Assembly (NCBI GenBank): GCA_964017125.1
Contig: OZ024912.1
Span: 60,304,844 to 60,368,843 of the forward strand
Direction: 5' to 3'
Length of the DNA: 64,000 nt
From: Flabesymbios commensalis
Lineage: Eukaryota; Annelida; Polychaeta; Terebellida; Flabelligeridae
The notes beneath the pieces were generated by a model that made no database searches, was not told the DNA's origin, and worked only from the letters and a program-made list of their open reading frames with translations. Below, piece after piece: positions 53,601 to 59,600 of this stretch; position 1 is the first letter of the stretch; every line of letters begins with the position of its first letter. The translations under genes and the position numbers were made by a program.

Positions 53601-56600
53601 GATAATGTTGTTGAGCTCACCAGGTTAATAGCGATCTGATGTGACAATATAATGACACCTTTTTAACACGCATTCTATATGTGACGCTAATTATCGACAT
53701 GTGATACAACGTTTTTGCACACCATTTGTGCATTAATTAGAGTTTTTTGTTATAACCACCACCATCATCACTGCGTCATCACTTATGAATGAAATTGTAC
53801 TTTACAATCTGCCATGCGGTTTAACAAATGATTTTGCTTCTATTTTCACCTTTTCGTAGAGCTCTGCAATTGCAAACGTTATAAACCCTGTTTACAGCTA
53901 TTAAAAGTGAAAATTCCTTATATATTTTTAATATGTTGACTTCTCTAAGTAGGCCTACTGCACATCTGTATGATGTAAAATATCTTATCATTACAAATGA
54001 CACTTTATTGTTATGTGTTTTATACCAAAAACGACTCTTGCAAAACCATTAACATTCTCAAGCCTGAACTTATCATGATCATCTTCATCCGCTTCAAGCC
54101 GCGAATTGTTATCGCACTATCGCAATACTCGACTTGTACTTGTAGTGGGTGAAAATGACTAGAACTTGAAGTGGGTGACACACATAAAAAATATCGTTAT
54201 AAATTATTTAAACAGTTCAATGAAAATTTTCATTCTCAAAAACCCTAGGTTTAGAAACCTAATATATTACTCGGTATGCAAAATGATGCTTTGGTCTATC
54301 GTGAGGGTTTAACCCTTTCAGCCCTAGGACCGTCTTTATACGTCAGAATCTGACGTCTAATAAAGTAAAAGTCAACTAATTTTATAATGGCCGCAGACCC
54401 GGAACCATGAGAACAAAGGTATTCAAATGACGCAGTAAAAGTCTACTAAGATATTTATAATAAATTTTAATAAAAATAAACCCTTTGGTCTCCATGTTTT
54501 ATATACAAATATTTCAGCGTTGTAAGGTTAATTGGTTGAAATAGCTCTAACGTTCAGACTCCTACCACTTTGACAGGTGACTATATACTGTAATCACAAC
54601 TGGTAGGTATCTTTTCGAGATTGAATTGTTTGAAAGAGATGTGCTCGTACCGTGATATGCATGATAAAACATTGTTTACCAGGCAAGAAATAAGGACAGA
54701 AAAATAGCATTCTCGCCCTCCTGAACGTTTATTGTTCGTTCGCCTATCAGTATGCTTATTTTGACTGGCTGATAATATTGCTGTCGGGATGGGCATTCAT
54801 GTCTGAACAACAACATTATGGATGAACCAAGCCCAGAATATTTTACCATCAAACATGAATCGTTGGCACAATGGTCGGACACTGGTCCAACATTAAATCA
54901 ACATCTTGACAACGTCCTTTGTCAGTAGGACGTTATGTACATAAATTAGAAAATTTTATTTCGACGAGACTACCAAAAAGAAACATTTTTAATAACCATG
55001 TACCATACATAACAGAAAATTTTGTTTACAAATTTTAAACCAATCTAGATAAGTAATAAAGTAACAGGAATCGATAACATATCATCAAAAGTTATCAAAT
55101 CACCAGAGCCAGTAATAACTAAACAGTTAACATATATTTGTAATCACTTGTACATAATGAGTCATTTACTTCGATGTGGTAAAAGGCAAGACTAATGACA
55201 ATAATTATTCATAAACGAAATGACCCTGAAAACTACTGTCATATTTCTATTCTACCGGTACCTCTTTTATCAAGGATTATCGAAAAACACGTATACAATT
55301 CTTGTGGAGTCCTTTTTCTAGATTTATTCAAAGCTTTCGACCTGGTTAACCACGATGTTTTTCTTCAAAAACTGAACTTATATCAACTCGGTGAACAATC
55401 CCTTCTTTGGTTCCGATCCCACCTTTCTGACAGGAAGCAATCCGTTAAAATTAATGATACATATTCAAGTGAAATAACTAACAGACATGGTGTTCCACAA
55501 GGTTCTATTCTGAACCCATTACTTTTCTTAGTTTACATTAACGACTTTCCACTCCAAAACACAACTATAAAAACAATTTTTTTCGCAGATGATTCAACTA
55601 TTACTGTATATTACTTAAAAAATTAATAAATTGGTACAATGGTATTTGCATAATGAAGCAAAAAGTACACACAAATAGTGTAATGAGAACGTTTATGAAA
55701 CAATCATTAGTTTTTCTATAATTTTATTCGAAATGCTATTTCAAATGTGTATATGATAATTGATGATATCTTGTTGAACAAGCTCATTATAACTGTAATT
55801 TTAACATCAAAATATATCGCATTAAAACAATAACCTCACTTGCTTTCCATTCGTTTACCAGAGTTTGCAGATATTTCAGAAAAGGATAATTTCTGATCGG
55901 GTAACGTATTCGATGTTTGTTGGCAATTTAAATAGATACATATGTTAACAATGAAGGTACATGTATACAAAGGAATTGTATTTCTCTGTTTCTAGGAAAT
56001 CGACACATATATCGCCAAAGCAAGCGATCAGGGATACACAGCCATTCTCAGCCTTGGGTCTAAAGGGTTTAGCTATGCAACCAACATGGTGCTGAGTACG
56101 GCGATCAAGGTGAGTGTTGGCTAAGATCAACATAGTGCAGTGCTGATTATACGGCAATCGAGGTGAGTGTTGGCTTAATCATCCAACATGGTGCTGATTA
56201 AGGCGATCAAGGTGAGTGTTGGCTTAATCAACCAACATGGTGCTACGTATGGTGATCAAGGTCAGTGTTGGCTTAATCAACCAACATGGTGCTGAGTATG
56301 GTGATCAAGGTGAGTGGAGGCTTAATCAACCAACATGGTGCTGAGTAAGGCGATGAAGGTGAGTGTTGGCTTAATCAACCAACATGGTGCTACGTATGGT
56401 GATCAAGGTCAGTGTTGGCTTAATCAACCAACATGGTGCTGAGTACGGCGATCAAGGTGAGTGTTGGCTAAGATCAACATAGTGCTGATTATACGGCAAT
56501 CGAGGTGAGTGTTGCCTTAATCATCCAACATTGTGCTGAGTAAGGCGATCAAGGTCAGTGTTGGCTTAATTAAACAACATCGTGGGATTAGGGTGAGTGT

Positions 56601-59600
56601 TGGCTTAATCAACCAACATGGTGCTGAGTAAGGCGATCAAGGTCAGTGTTGGCTTAATTAAACAACATCGTGGGATTAGGGTGAGTGTTGGCTTAATCAA
56701 CCAACATGGTGCTGAGTAAGGCGATCAAGGTCAGTGTTGGCTTAATCAACCAACATGGTGCTACGTATGGTGATCAAGGTGAGTGGAGGCTTAATCAACC
56801 AACATGGTGCTGAGTAAGGCGATCAAGGTCGGTGTTGGCTTAATCAACCAACATGGTGCTACGTATGGTGATCAAGGTGAGTGGAGGCCTAATCAACCAA
56901 CATGGTGCTGAGTAAGGCGATCAAGGTCAGTGTTGGCTTAATCAACCAACATGGTGCTGAGTATGGTGATCAAGGTGAGTGGAGGCTTAATCAACCAACA
57001 TGGTGCTGAGTATGGTGATCAAGGTCAGTGTTGGCTTAATCAACCAACATGGTGCTGAGTATGGTGATCAAGGTGAGTGGAGGCTTAATCAACCAACATG
57101 GTGCTGAGTATGGTGATCAAGGTCAGTGTTGGCTTAATCAACCAACATGGTGCTACGTACGGTGATCAATGTGAGTGTTAGCTTATAATTAACCAACATC
57201 GTGGGATCAGGGTGAGTGTTGGCTTAATCAACCAACATGGAGCTGAGTACGGTGATCAAGGTGAATGTTGGCTTAATTAAACAACATGGAGCTGAGTACG
57301 GTGATCAAGGTCAGTGTTGGCTTAATCAACCAACATCGTGGGATCAGGGTGAGTGATGGCTTGATCAACCGACATGGTGCTAAGTATGGTGATCAAGGTG
57401 AGTGTTGGCTTAATCATTCAACCAACATGGTGCTAAGTATACAGCGATCAAGGTCAGGTGAGTGGAGGCTTCATCAACCAACATTGTGCTGAGTACATGT
57501 TTACAGCGATCAAGGTGAGTGGAGACTTTATCTCGTTTATCAACATGGTGCTGAATATGGCGATCAAGGGGCGTGCCAGCAAACATGGGCCAGCGTTGTA
57601 CACGGTGGCATTGAAGCAGCATTTGGTGAAGTCTCGTGTTTGCTGGATATCAATATGATATTAATATATTACAATAAATATTAGAATTGAGCCCTGATAT
57701 CAGGTGATTTAAATCTTCAATTTAACACTTTGCCTGCTAATCACGTCGGTTTTAATCAGTTTTATTAGTCCAATAAACATCAAAATATGATATGTGAATG
57801 TTTGGTGTCAAATCAATAAACAAATTTTCAACCACTTGACTCTCGGTAGCGACTAGCGAGACACACCTCAAGTGGTTGAAAATTAAATAAATTAACTTAG
57901 CTGGATGAGCTAATATATTACAATAGATATATTGCATAAAATTAAACAATTTCAATTCTCACTTTACAGTTAATGGGAATATAACTAAATATCCGCTTAT
58001 GTGAATGCTAAGCTGTGTTTTGGTGGTTACAGGGTCAATCAAAGATAGCGGATCACATCAAGAAGAGCTACAGTTTGAATGACCTCGCCACTGACGGAGA
58101 GCGACAAGTATTCCTGCGTGATGACGATATCCTAGAAGAAGACGATGCTACAGGTTTGCCATACTACTCCCGCCAGCGTTGTCTCAATGCCGGGCTGATG
58201 CTTCCCCAGCATTGAGTCAATGCTGGTTTACTGTGATAACCAGTGATTTTTGTTAGTGTTATTTACTGAGAAAAAAAGATGTTTTTAAGGTGCACTGGCA
58301 CATAATATCTAGTCCATTCCACTAAGAATCTTAAAAAAAAGATTATCTTACTTTTCTCTCATTCTCATTAGAGAAGTTAGGATAAATGAAATAAGAGAAA
58401 GTTGAGGTAATTTTAGGATTCTTTGTGGATGAATCTTTAAAATCATTATCATCAATTCCACAATTTATCTAGAATCCTAAGTATGGCACAATTTATCTAG
58501 AATCCTAAGTACAGTTGGTGTACATTCACATTAAACATCGACTAGGGAGCCGAATGGGTATATCTGCCACTTAGCAAATACAAAGTGGCTGATAGACACT
58601 TTCAATTCATCTTGTAATTGAAATTTCCGCTTTTAATTTAATATTGGAAATACACCTTTAATTGCAATTCTGTATCTTCTGCTTTTAATTTAATATTAGA
58701 AATGCACCTTTAATTGAAATTTTGTATGTTCCGCTTTTAATTTAATATTGGAAATAGACTTTAATTGGAATTTTGTATCTTCTGCTTTTGATTTCATATT
58801 GGAAATACACCTTTTAAATTCCAAGGTATAGATATATGACTTAGCGTTACCTGTTTGAAATAAGAAATAACCGTTCCCTGAGAGCTGTCATATGATAATA
58901 TCATCTGACTTTTCAATTCTACGCTACTAACATGTTTTTCTATCATTGAAATATTTACCTTATTTCTACAAATTTTGTGAATTTTTACATGTGCAGTTGA
59001 TAAATAATTACTATTTTGATTCCTTTAGCATAATATGAGATGCAGAGAACCACGATATATTATTATTTCAATGAAAATAATTATATTGTGACAATTTATA
59101 AATATCCTACATCCTGCAACATTCTCTAACGGAATTTAATGATGCTACGGGCTATGTTTATTCTATCAGCTAGAAAACCACTCATCATTATCTACTACCT
59201 GTAATAGGATGTCAATTTTTGTGTATGCCCCTATTTTAGCAAATACCATTTACATTCTATTTTCTATTACAGTAACCCTTTGAACTCCCTCGTCGCTTCC
59301 ATGCACCACATAACATATTTTGAATAAAAACAATTGCATAAAAATGTTATATAAGTCACCACAATAAGATGGCTCTCAGCTTATCATACTTTAACTTAGG
59401 TATTTTAAAAAACCGGGATTTTATGACTTTGTGGTTTGTGTATGCCCCTAGTTTCTGCAAATACTATTTACATTTTATTTCCAATTAAAACTTTTAAGCG
59501 CTAGATTGAAAATTTATTTTCATCCATTTGAAGTTGTTTCTCGCTATCGCGACCCACAACTTTGCAAAACTGTTTAATCACACATTTCGTTCCCAATAAC

